9,481 nt of DNA, from NCBI GenBank assembly GCA_001780825.1, contig MFIX01000131.1, positions 1 through 9,481 of the forward strand, read 5' to 3'. The stretch comes from Candidatus Glassbacteria bacterium RIFCSPLOWO2_12_FULL_58_11. Lineage in GTDB: Bacteria; Gemmatimonadota; Glassbacteria; GWA2-58-10. Position numbers and translations under genes: made by a program. Of the stretch, positions 1-6,806 are shown piece by piece. Below the pieces are notes generated by a model. It was given only the letters and a program-made list of their open reading frames with translations. It was not told the origin of the DNA and ran no database searches. Position 1 is the first letter of the stretch. Each line of letters starts with the position of its first letter.

Positions 1-1
1 C

Positions 2-1267
2 ATGGGCCGCGAGGTGGACTACCAGAAGCTGATCCTGCGCGTGATCGGCCAACAGTCCTACATCATCGTAGAGCGCGCGGTGAAATATCAGAACGCCAGC
101 GGCGAGCGCCGCGTGCGGGTGACCCTGCGCAGCACCATGGAGGGCAACCAGGACTACCTGAACCAGTTCCAGGAGCATTTCGATGTTTTCACCCCGGAAA
201 TGCGCTCCTCCAAGATTTACAACATATTTGTCTCGCTCATCGGCCTGGCGGACAACACGATCATCGGCGTCCCCTACGAAGAACATATCCCCACGCTCGA
301 CCTGGGCGGTGCGGCGACCGCCGATTTCGGCCTGCTCAAGGATGTCGAAACTGTCAAAGTCACACTCAACTACGGCGGCCGCAAAGATGAGAAGAGCATT
401 TACCTGGAGAAAGACGCCAGCGCCAATGTCGTGGATATCAACTCCACGCAGTTCTCCCAGGAGGTCGACCTGGGCGGCGCGGCCTCCTTCGACCTGACCC
501 TCGAGCGCTTTTCCTCCAGCGACGATGTTTACAAGCTGGCCCTGGTCAACCTCCCGCGCCAGGTAAGTTACGATTTTCTGGATGGCGAGACTGGGGCGCG
601 GCTGTCGCAGGTCAAGTTCGTCCAGGGGGTGAACACCAAGAAACTCTCGCTCAAGGCCTACCTGCCGGAGCGGGATGACGAGCAGGTGGTGATCGACCGG
701 CCGCTCGAGTTCTATGCGCTGGTGCTCGCGCTGGGCCAGTTCGAGAAGATGGGCGACCTTGCGGGACGGACCTTCGGCTCGAAAGAGCTGGAGGCGCTCG
801 GCGTCGGCATGGTGCGCCTGGAGCTGATCCCGCGCGGTGTGGGACGGATCGAGGTCCGGGCTCCCTCGCTGTACCATGAGATCACGGTGGGCGACAGTGT
901 GGTTATGGAGGTGACAGTCAAGAACATCGGCACCCGCCGTCTGGACAACATCAAGATCTCGACCGACAATCCGCTCAACTGGCGCTCCAGCGTTGCCCCG
1001 GACCTGATCCGCTCGCTGGACCCGGAGAAAGAGGAGATCGTGCGGCTGGCGCTCCTGCCGCCCTCGGATGTCGGCGTGGGCGCCCAGGAAGTGAAGATCA
1101 AGACCGAAGCCATGGCCGATAACCGCCGCGTGCAGACCGAGGACAAAACCGTGCGCATCCAGGTGCGCGCCAAGGCGGAGCTGCTCTGGACCTCGGTGCT
1201 GGTGCTCGCGCTGGTCGGCCTGCTGGTAGGGATCGTGGTGTTCGGCGTGAAAATAAGCCGGAGATAA
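2..1267 (+). CDS. Membrane-anchored extracytoplasmic protein with NEW3-like domain (5' partial)
   Basis: The frame is open to the left edge. The visible ATG at base 2 is probably an internal Met, because no signal peptide follows it and no ribosome site can be seen, so the N-terminus is likely missing. The visible 421 residues are beta-strand-rich and almost free of hydrophobic helices until residues 394-416, a single membrane segment followed by the basic tail KISRR. That gives an outside-facing protein anchored at its C-terminus. Residues ~295-375 (GDSVVMEVTVKNIGTRRLDN, then NWR, then a D/E-rich turn and a final strand) match the pattern of NEW3/CARDB-like Ig folds, which pack on carbohydrate-active or transport proteins. 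Residues 96-108 and 152-164 carry the same DLGGAA strand motif, suggesting two tandem Ig-like modules. The stop lies 9 nt before permease A, so the two genes are surely co-transcribed. By inference it is an accessory or substrate-contacting subunit of the ABC system. No catalytic motif is seen. Confidence 0.8.
   Translation: MGREVDYQKLILRVIGQQSYIIVERAVKYQNASGERRVRVTLRSTMEGNQDYLNQFQEHFDVFTPEMRSSKIYNIFVSLIGLADNTIIGVPYEEHIPTLDLGGAATADFGLLKDVETVKVTLNYGGRKDEKSIYLEKDASANVVDINSTQFSQEVDLGGAASFDLTLERFSSSDDVYKLALVNLPRQVSYDFLDGETGARLSQVKFVQGVNTKKLSLKAYLPERDDEQVVIDRPLEFYALVLALGQFEKMGDLAGRTFGSKELEALGVGMVRLELIPRGVGRIEVRAPSLYHEITVGDSVVMEVTVKNIGTRRLDNIKISTDNPLNWRSSVAPDLIRSLDPEKEEIVRLALLPPSDVGVGAQEVKIKTEAMADNRRVQTEDKTVRIQVRAKAELLWTSVLVLALVGLLVGIVVFGVKISRR
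287..493 (+). repeat. Two-copy internal module repeat (DLGGAA), period 168 bp
   Basis: Codons for (L/V)DLGGAA(T/S) occur at about 296-322 and 464-490, exactly 56 codons apart. At DNA level the 12 nt from 298 and from 466 are identical, and 17 of the first 18 nt match, with one third-position difference. Each copy is followed by a short acidic or polar turn and a hydrophobic strand (VKVTL / YKLAL). This fits a duplicated Ig-like domain in the extracytoplasmic protein. Similarity outside the motif is weak, so the duplication is old or the match is only structural. Confidence 0.45.
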
Positions 1268-1274
1268 GGAGGAG
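1266..1274 (+). promoter_or_regulatory. Ribosome binding site that sets the GTG start of permease A
   Basis: AAGGAGGAG overlaps the TAA stop of the preceding gene and lies 2-4 nt before GTG 1277. It is close to the full anti-Shine-Dalgarno complement. The next in-frame Met (residue 52) would remove TM1, so GTG is the credible start. The overlap with the upstream stop suggests translational coupling. Confidence 0.75.
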
Positions 1275-1276
1275 CA

Positions 1277-2770
1277 GTGATCAAAGCTCTGGTACTTAAA
1301 GAAATTCAGGAATCTATCAACAACTACCGCTTCCTGATCGCCCTGCTGCTTTGCGTCTTACTGATTCCTCTGGGGACTTTTGTCTCCATCAAAGACTACG
1401 AGCAAAGGTTGGCAAACTATCACCAGTCGATGCAGCTCTATCACGAGCGCTCACAGGGAAACATCCGCTTGGGATTTTCCGCAAAGGGGTTCCGGCCGCC
1501 GGCAGAGCTCAGCTTCCTGGCTACCGGTCTCGAGGAACGCATGCCGACCCTGGTCAATACCTACAGTTCGGGGAATTACTGGTTCGATTACGAAAACGAG
1601 ATGACCAGCCCGATCACGCTGCTGTTCGGCAAGCTGGACCTTTTGTTTATAGTCGGTTGCGTGCTCTCGATACTGGCGTTGATATTTACGTTCAACAGCG
1701 TGTCCGGTGAAAAAGAGAGAGGGACACTGCGCCTGCTGATCTCGAATTCGGTAATGAGAGCGCAGCTCTACGCGGCGAAAGTTGCGGGAAATTTCATAGT
1801 CTTTGCCGTCCCGTTCATGCTGGCCCTGCTGGTCAGCATGATAATCGTCATCCTGTCCAGCTCGCTGAATATGTTCTCAGCGTATGTCTTTCCCCCATTC
1901 GCGGTATTCGTACTGCTGTCGCTGCTTTTTATCCTGGCGATGATCAACTTGGGCATGCTGATCTCCTCGCTGACCCACAGCTCGATGACGTCCATGGTAG
2001 CTCTGCTGCTGGTCTGGATAGTGCTGGTGCTTGTGGTGCCCAAGGCGAGCCCGATGCTGGCGCAGGCGCTTTTTCCGGTTAAGACCTCCCAGGTGGTCAA
2101 CATGGAGAAGGAGGCAGTACGCAGCGATCTGAACAAGGAGTTGGACGAACAACGGGCGGAACTTTTGGAAAAAGTAGCATCCAGTTACGGGATAACGGAT
2201 GAAAATGATCTGTTTGCACCTCTATTTGAAAATCGTGAGGGCATAAACGGGCAGACCATGGAGCAGGCCCGTGAGCAGTACAACAGCCAGTCCCAGATAA
2301 TAGAGGACGGATATGAAAAAATGATCAGCGACGCTCTGAAAAAAATCGATGACGCCTACGAAAGTAAAAAGCAGGTACAGGCATCACTGGCGGCCAACCT
2401 TTCCAGAGTCTCTCCGGTAAGCTGCTTTACCTACCTGATCTCGGAACTGGCCGGAACCGGCCTGTTGGAGTTGAAGAATTTCCTGGATAGCGCCCGCAGA
2501 TATCAGCAGTATGTCAAAGAGACCATCTACGACAAATACATTGAAAAAAGATACGTCAGTAAAAGCGGTAATATCTGGAACATGGCGTCCAAAGCGGACG
2601 ACAATTGGGATCCCAATAAAGTGTCCATTCCCGACCTGACAAATTACCAACGGGTAACAGCAACGGATGTGCTGAGCGCACGGTGGGTCGATGTGCTGCT
2701 GCTGGCGCTGTACCCCCTGGTGTTTTTCTACGTCGGCCTGACAGCATTCAACCGCTACGATGTGCGCTGA
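1277..2770 (+). CDS. ABC-2 type permease A, DUF3526-like
   Basis: This is a 497-residue integral membrane subunit of an ABC transporter. The N-terminus MIKALVLKEIQES is followed by TM1 (19-38), an extracytoplasmic loop (39-118) with PPAELSFLATG at 74-84, TM2 (120-140), the cytoplasmic turn SGEKERGTL (143-151), TM3 (171-193), TM4 (203-230) and TM5 (236-254). Then come a ~215-residue extracytoplasmic domain, TM6 (472-490) and the tail NRYDVR. The outer domain has a polar, helix-prone part (275-370), then LSRVSP (375-380) and GTG at 393-395, the pattern of DUF3526 permeases. The order and motifs are those of NosY/GldF-like ABC2_membrane proteins, which pair with a separate ATPase. The start is GTG with a strong ribosome site. 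It follows the NEW3 gene by 9 nt and lies 194 nt before the ATPase. The part coding for the outer domain (about 2150-2600) is visibly richer in A/T than the membrane part. The substrate is unknown. Confidence 0.9.
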   Translation: MIKALVLKEIQESINNYRFLIALLLCVLLIPLGTFVSIKDYEQRLANYHQSMQLYHERSQGNIRLGFSAKGFRPPAELSFLATGLEERMPTLVNTYSSGNYWFDYENEMTSPITLLFGKLDLLFIVGCVLSILALIFTFNSVSGEKERGTLRLLISNSVMRAQLYAAKVAGNFIVFAVPFMLALLVSMIIVILSSSLNMFSAYVFPPFAVFVLLSLLFILAMINLGMLISSLTHSSMTSMVALLLVWIVLVLVVPKASPMLAQALFPVKTSQVVNMEKEAVRSDLNKELDEQRAELLEKVASSYGITDENDLFAPLFENREGINGQTMEQAREQYNSQSQIIEDGYEKMISDALKKIDDAYESKKQVQASLAANLSRVSPVSCFTYLISELAGTGLLELKNFLDSARRYQQYVKETIYDKYIEKRYVSKSGNIWNMASKADDNWDPNKVSIPDLTNYQRVTATDVLSARWVDVLLLALYPLVFFYVGLTAFNRYDVR

Positions 2771-2964
2771 GCAAAAATCAATAATCCCTTTGCTGCATAA
2801 ATTTCCTCCACATGGACAAGCTCAAAGGGAAAATGGAAAGGCCAAAGGAGGGTTCAACCACCGATAAAACCTGACCGAGTAGCCTTCCCCCAGTAATTAA
2901 AGAACCGTGTTCCATCTAGAAGTTAAGATTCGGCACAACCAGACACTTTTCAAGGAGTTGAAAG
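2771..2964 (+). other. Intergenic gap before the ATPase gene
   Basis: This is the longest non-coding stretch in the window, at 194 nt. I see no convincing -35/-10 pair, no riboswitch-like structure and no stem-loop with a T-run. The one clear signal is AAGGAG at 2952-2957, seven nt before ATG 2965, the ATPase ribosome site. An 8-bp inverted repeat (TCCCTTTG 2785-2792, CAAAGGGA 2823-2830) has a 30-nt loop and may be chance. The length would allow a secondary promoter, but none can be named. Confidence 0.4.
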
Positions 2965-3684
2965 ATGCTTCAGGCAATCGATCTGACCAAGCGTTACGAG
3001 GACGGCGTGCTGGCCCTCGATTTTCTCACGCTGACGGTCAAGGAAGGCGAGATCTTCTGCCTGCTGGGGGCCAACGGCGCAGGCAAAACCACCACGATCA
3101 ACCTGTTCCTCAACTTTATCGACCCCACCAGCGGACAGGCCCTGATCAACGGGATCGATGTGACCAAAGAGCCGCTGAAAGCCAAGAAATACGTGGCCTA
3201 TGTGTCTGAGAATGTCATGCTTTACGGCAATTTCACCGCGCGCCAGAACCTGGATTTTTTCGCCAAGCTGGGCGGATGCCCGGACCTGAAGAAAGAGGAC
3301 TACTACATGTACATGCGCAAGGTGGGCCTGCCGGAGCGGGCTTTCGAGATGCGGCTGAAGAATTTTTCGAAGGGGATGCGCCAGAAAGTCGGGATCACGA
3401 TCGCGATAATCAAGAACGCGCCGAATATCCTGCTGGATGAGCCGACCAGCGGCCTGGACCCCAAGGCTGCCGCGGAGTTTATCAAGGTCCTCTCCTCCTT
3501 GCGCGACCAGGGCAAAGCGATGTTCATGTGCACCCATGACATCTTCCGGGCCAAGGAACTGGCCGACCGCGTGGGGATCATGAAAGAGGGCCGGCTGGTG
3601 ATGCTGCGCACGCGCGAGGAGTTCCTGGAGGACGATCTGGAGAAAGTGTACCTGGACTACATGCAGGAAGCGGTGGTGGGGTGA
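2965..3684 (+). CDS. ABC transporter ATP-binding protein (NosF/CcmA-like)
   Basis: This is a complete 239-residue nucleotide-binding subunit that hydrolyses ATP on the cytoplasmic face to drive the membrane partners. Walker A is GANGAGKTT (35-43), with Lys41 and Thr42. The Q-loop position is YVSEN (79-83), with Glu82 where many ABC ATPases have Gln. The signature is FSKGMRQK (134-141) in place of LSGGQ. Walker B ends ILLDEP (155-160), with Asp158 and catalytic Glu159. The D-loop is SGLD (162-165) and the switch His is His191 in THD. Glu at the Q-loop and SKGM at the signature are, as I recall, usual for NosF- and CcmA-type ATPases of ABC-2 systems, so this is not a broken enzyme. ATG 2965 has AAGGAG seven nt upstream. 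The gene lies between permeases A and B, 57 nt before B, and is the only ATPase in view, so it is the likely motor for several of the permeases. The substrate is unknown. Confidence 0.95.
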   Translation: MLQAIDLTKRYEDGVLALDFLTLTVKEGEIFCLLGANGAGKTTTINLFLNFIDPTSGQALINGIDVTKEPLKAKKYVAYVSENVMLYGNFTARQNLDFFAKLGGCPDLKKEDYYMYMRKVGLPERAFEMRLKNFSKGMRQKVGITIAIIKNAPNILLDEPTSGLDPKAAAEFIKVLSSLRDQGKAMFMCTHDIFRAKELADRVGIMKEGRLVMLRTREEFLEDDLEKVYLDYMQEAVVG

Positions 3685-3741
3685 GGCCACAGTCGCGGGA
3701 GTGCTATTTTGTACTAATATCGATGTAAAGCGAGGATTATC

Positions 3742-5346
3742 ATGATCCTACAGATCGCTATAAAAGAATTCTACAACAATCTTCTCACCGCCCGGTTCAG
3801 CATCGGCTTTATTATGTGCCTGTTCCTGATCCCTTTTTCGCTGGTCGTGAATCTCAAAGACTACCGGGAACAGCTCAAGGGCTATGAGATCGAAAGGGCG
3901 AAAACCGAGAAGAGCTACCAGGTGCGGGTGTATTCGGCCCTGCGCCCGGAGATAGTGCGGCCCCCCGAGCCCCTGAGCATATTCAGCAAGGGAATCAGCG
4001 GCAATGCGGAAAACAAGTTCAAGATCCGGCTCGAGACATGGGTGTCTACCGCTGATGGTTATGAAACGGGCCGGGAAAATCCCCTGCTGATGTCGCTTTT
4101 CTCGATGGATTTCTGCACCATTCTGGTGTTTGTCCTCTCCCTTTTTGCCCTGCTGTTCACCTATGACGCGTGCAGCGGAGAGCGTGAGAGCGGGACCCTC
4201 AAGCTGGTGCTCTCCAATCCGGTCCACCGCTGGAAAGTGCTTATCGGCAAACTGATCGGGGTCTGCCTGACCCTGCTGCCGGTGATCATGTTCTGCTACC
4301 TGCTCAGCGCACTGTTCGTGCTTTTAGCGCCCGAGGTCTCTTTTTCGGCCGGGGAATGGCTGAGAGTGGCGCTGCTTATTCCCGTGAGCCTGGTCTTTTT
4401 CGGGCTGTTTATCCTGATCGGGCTGCTGTTCTCCTGCTGTTTCCGGTCCTCAGCGGCCAGCATAGTGCTCTGCCTGTTCGTCTGGGTCATTTCCATCTTC
4501 ATAATCCCCAACCTGGCCAACTCGCTGGCTAAAAGCCTGGTGGCAACTCCCTCCACTGAGGAGTTGCGTGCCGGCAATGTGCTGTTGATCAGGGAGATGG
4601 GCAAAAAAATCAATGATTATTCCCAATCCATCATCAAGCAAATGAAGCCCGATTTCTTTTACTGGGACGGAAAAGGCGGGGAGGACGGGTATATGGAGTT
4701 CGCAGGCGCCAGCCGGAGCACGATGGACTTTCGGAGACAATTCAACGAGTTCAGAGAGCCCTTGAGAATTGAGTATGCAGAGAAGAAGGGGGTCGGGCAA
4801 AAGGAGTATATGGACCAGCTGGATGCGCAAGTAAAACTGGCCAATCGCCTTGCGCTTTTGTCGCCCACGGATGTCTTCCGCCAGGTGTCCAACGCTCTCT
4901 GCCGCACCGATTATGACACGCGCCACCTGCTTATTTCTGAAAGCCTCCAGCGCTACCGCGATGATTTTATCGGTTATCTGAAAGGGAAAAAAGTCTTTTC
5001 ATCTTACGAGTATTTCACCCGCCAGCCCCCCGGGACTTTCATGGACTATGACGAGATTGTTAGGGTGCGCAGCGGCGGGCAGTTCAACTCCGCCGCTGAA
5101 TTCATTAAATGGCGGAAAGAGCACGGGGGTGACAGGTCTCCGCTGAATAAAGTGCCGATCCCGGGGACCGCGATAACCGATTATCCGCTCCTGGAACTGA
5201 CAGACATGCCCACTTTCGAGTGTCAAAGCCCTTCCATCCCCGGCGTGCTGCGCCAGTCCATGGGAAAGATCGCAGGCCTAATCGGCGTTGAATTGGTTCT
5301 CTTTTTCCTGACCTTTGTCTGTTTCGTGCGCTACGATGTGAGGTGA
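3742..5346 (+). CDS. ABC-2 type permease B, DUF3526-like, longest of the set
   Basis: At 534 residues this is the largest copy. The layout is TM1 (19-38), an outer loop with PPEPLSIFSKG (74-84), TM2 (123-142), the cytoplasmic turn SGERESGTL (145-153), TM3 (169-195), TM4 (207-232), TM5 (238-256), a long outer domain (257-506), TM6 (508-528) and the tail VRYDVR. The outer domain keeps LLSPTDVF (372-379) but has CRTD where copies A, D and E have a GTG motif. It gains about 35 residues relative to A between that motif and the final LELTDMP segment (484-490), in a polar Phe/Tyr/Gly-rich stretch (about 417-480). It also has more cysteines than its neighbours (FSCCF at 230-234). ATG 3742 has GAGGA five nt upstream. 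It is the first gene after the ATPase, and its stop is 3 nt before permease C. By family it is a half-transporter subunit; its cargo is unknown. Confidence 0.9.
   Translation: MILQIAIKEFYNNLLTARFSIGFIMCLFLIPFSLVVNLKDYREQLKGYEIERAKTEKSYQVRVYSALRPEIVRPPEPLSIFSKGISGNAENKFKIRLETWVSTADGYETGRENPLLMSLFSMDFCTILVFVLSLFALLFTYDACSGERESGTLKLVLSNPVHRWKVLIGKLIGVCLTLLPVIMFCYLLSALFVLLAPEVSFSAGEWLRVALLIPVSLVFFGLFILIGLLFSCCFRSSAASIVLCLFVWVISIFIIPNLANSLAKSLVATPSTEELRAGNVLLIREMGKKINDYSQSIIKQMKPDFFYWDGKGGEDGYMEFAGASRSTMDFRRQFNEFREPLRIEYAEKKGVGQKEYMDQLDAQVKLANRLALLSPTDVFRQVSNALCRTDYDTRHLLISESLQRYRDDFIGYLKGKKVFSSYEYFTRQPPGTFMDYDEIVRVRSGGQFNSAAEFIKWRKEHGGDRSPLNKVPIPGTAITDYPLLELTDMPTFECQSPSIPGVLRQSMGKIAGLIGVELVLFFLTFVCFVRYDVR
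5340..5346 (+). promoter_or_regulatory. Ribosome site of permease C embedded in the last codons of permease B
   Basis: The codons for the final Val-Arg-stop of permease B (GTG AGG TGA, with the G of 5340) read GAGGTGA, seven bases of the anti-Shine-Dalgarno complement, three nt before ATG 5350. The spacing is short but workable. It implies that C is translated by ribosomes finishing B, giving coupled synthesis of the two subunits. Confidence 0.6.
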
Positions 5347-5349
5347 GCG

Positions 5350-6726
5350 ATGCTATTCCATATCATTCTCAGGGAACTGCGCTCCAACATCCTCAGCTTG
5401 AGGATGCTCCTGGCGCTGGTCCTGGCCCTGACGGTTTTCGGCCTGGGGACCTTGGTTTTTGTCGCTAACTACAAGATAGATCGAAAGGAAATCGAGCACT
5501 CTTCGCAGCAGGAGATTGAAAGGATGAAAGCCGCGGCTGCAGAATCAGTCTCAAGTTTAGCCAATTGGGGATTCAATCAGGATTTCGGGCCCCGGAGCAA
5601 CTCGTTTATTTCCAATTCCAGGGAGGATAACCTGCCGGTGAGGTTCATGTACGACAGCTTCAAAGTGGACAGGTTCTTTGTCTGGCCCGGGCGCAATCCA
5701 CTTTCCGATTCTTGCCAGCCCTTAGACTGGATGTTCATTGTCTCGATCATCATCAGTTTCAGCGTGCTCCTGTTGGCTTACGATACTGTTTCCGGGGAGA
5801 AGGAGGCCAGGACCCTGGCACTTTCGCTCTCCAATCCCGTATCCCGCGGCCTGGTGCTGTTCGGTAAATACGTCAGTGTCATTCTCTCGACCATCCTCGT
5901 GCTGGTCCCGGGGATGGCTTTGAGCCTGTTGATAATCCTCAGCTCGGGCAGAATAGCGATTACCCGGGGCACCCTGGCCGAGACCGGCCTTTTCCTGGCC
6001 GCGGCCATTCTTTTCGTGGCCTGCATCACCGCTTTTGGCATCCTTACCTCGGTGCTCACCCACAGGGCCAATGTCAGCCTGGTGGCCGCGCTGAGCTTAT
6101 GGCTCCTGTTCGTGGTGGTGGTTCCCAACACGGCGCTTTATTGGGCCCAGAAGCTCTTTCCCATCGAAAGGATGGAGAATGTGATGCAACGGATTAATAT
6201 GGAGCGGGAGAACCTCGAAAAAGGAATGCCGGAAGGCTGGCGTAAAAACAGTGCGTCACTTGTGGAAAACTATGCGAAGCTCGAAAACGAATTTCTGGCG
6301 TCCGAGATGAAGGTTCGCCGGGACTGGTACAACCAGATGTTCAGCCAGTACGAGCGCACGCGCCTGATCACTGCGCTCTCGCCGATTGCTATCTTCGAGT
6401 ATTTGTGCGAAGCCGCTGTGGGCGGAGGTTATCTGCGCTTCAGAAAAAACTGGCTCGACATGAATTCATTTCAGCTCCAGTTTTTAGAATTTGTCAAGGC
6501 GGCGGACGCCAAAGACCCGGAGAGCCCGCACGCGTTTTCCCCCAACTCATGGGGCATTTCGGGAAAACCTGTGGATTTTTCAGATGTGCTTATTTTCCAG
6601 GAAAAAGCGCCGTCTATCCAGGAGCGTTTCTCGCACGCCGGCCTTTATCTGCTGATCCTGTTTTTCTACACGACCGCGGCGTTCGCTTTGTCGTTCGTGC
6701 TGTTTGTCAGGTATGATGTACGGTGA
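5350..6726 (+). CDS. ABC-2 type permease C, divergent copy
   Basis: This copy has 458 residues with the same plan: TM1 (about 18-39), outer loop, TM2 (125-145), cytoplasmic turn SGEKEARTL (148-156), TM3 (174-198), TM4 (210-236), TM5 (242-259), outer domain (260-430), TM6 (431-453) and tail VRYDVR. It is the most divergent copy. The PPxxLS motif of the first loop is absent, and the loop is instead Ser/Asn/Arg-rich with aromatic residues (RFFVWPGRNP at 108-117). The Gly of the GTL turn is Arg155, and the GTG motif after the Ser-Pro (344-345) is GGG at 358-360. The outer domain is shorter than in A and B, with a charged helix-prone part (275-335). It starts 3 nt after B with its ribosome site inside B, so B and C are probably made together and may pair as a heterodimer. 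That pairing is inference from spacing. An 80-nt gap separates it from D. Confidence 0.88.
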   Translation: MLFHIILRELRSNILSLRMLLALVLALTVFGLGTLVFVANYKIDRKEIEHSSQQEIERMKAAAAESVSSLANWGFNQDFGPRSNSFISNSREDNLPVRFMYDSFKVDRFFVWPGRNPLSDSCQPLDWMFIVSIIISFSVLLLAYDTVSGEKEARTLALSLSNPVSRGLVLFGKYVSVILSTILVLVPGMALSLLIILSSGRIAITRGTLAETGLFLAAAILFVACITAFGILTSVLTHRANVSLVAALSLWLLFVVVVPNTALYWAQKLFPIERMENVMQRINMERENLEKGMPEGWRKNSASLVENYAKLENEFLASEMKVRRDWYNQMFSQYERTRLITALSPIAIFEYLCEAAVGGGYLRFRKNWLDMNSFQLQFLEFVKAADAKDPESPHAFSPNSWGISGKPVDFSDVLIFQEKAPSIQERFSHAGLYLLILFFYTTAAFALSFVLFVRYDVR

Positions 6727-6806
6727 TTATCCGGATTTTGCACCGGGTAGCGCGGGTAGCCGCTTGAATCGCAGTTCATTAAGGCAAATCCTAAAAAGGA
6801 CCTGAC

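Noticed and set aside
712..1284. Antisense open frame of 190 codons over the NEW3 gene
   Set aside because: Ser/Thr/Arg-rich low-complexity translation, no ribosome site and full overlap with a better-supported gene.
2785..2830. 8-bp inverted repeat TCCCTTTG / CAAAGGGA as a terminator or operator
   Set aside because: The 30-nt loop is long, the stem is modest in GC, no T-run follows, and pairing does not extend outward.
2812..2874. 20-residue small ORF (starts MDKLKGKMERP) in the gap before the ATPase
   Set aside because: No ribosome site before its ATG, hydrophilic low-information peptide, and length expected by chance.
2950..3690. Long antisense open frame (246 codons) over the ATPase gene
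   Set aside because: It mirrors the codon periodicity of a clear ABC ATPase on the + strand, is rich in His/Gln/Leu as antisense frames of GC-rich genes often are, and has no recognisable domain.
5350..6726. Permease C as a decaying pseudogene because several motifs are lost
   Set aside because: The frame is intact, all six helices, GEKE, Ser-Pro and the YDVR tail are kept, and its ribosome site is well placed.
6744..6760. Direct repeat CGGGTAGC x2 between permeases C and D
   Set aside because: Two 8-bp copies 9 nt apart with no further copies, no dyad and no link to a promoter; likely chance or slippage.
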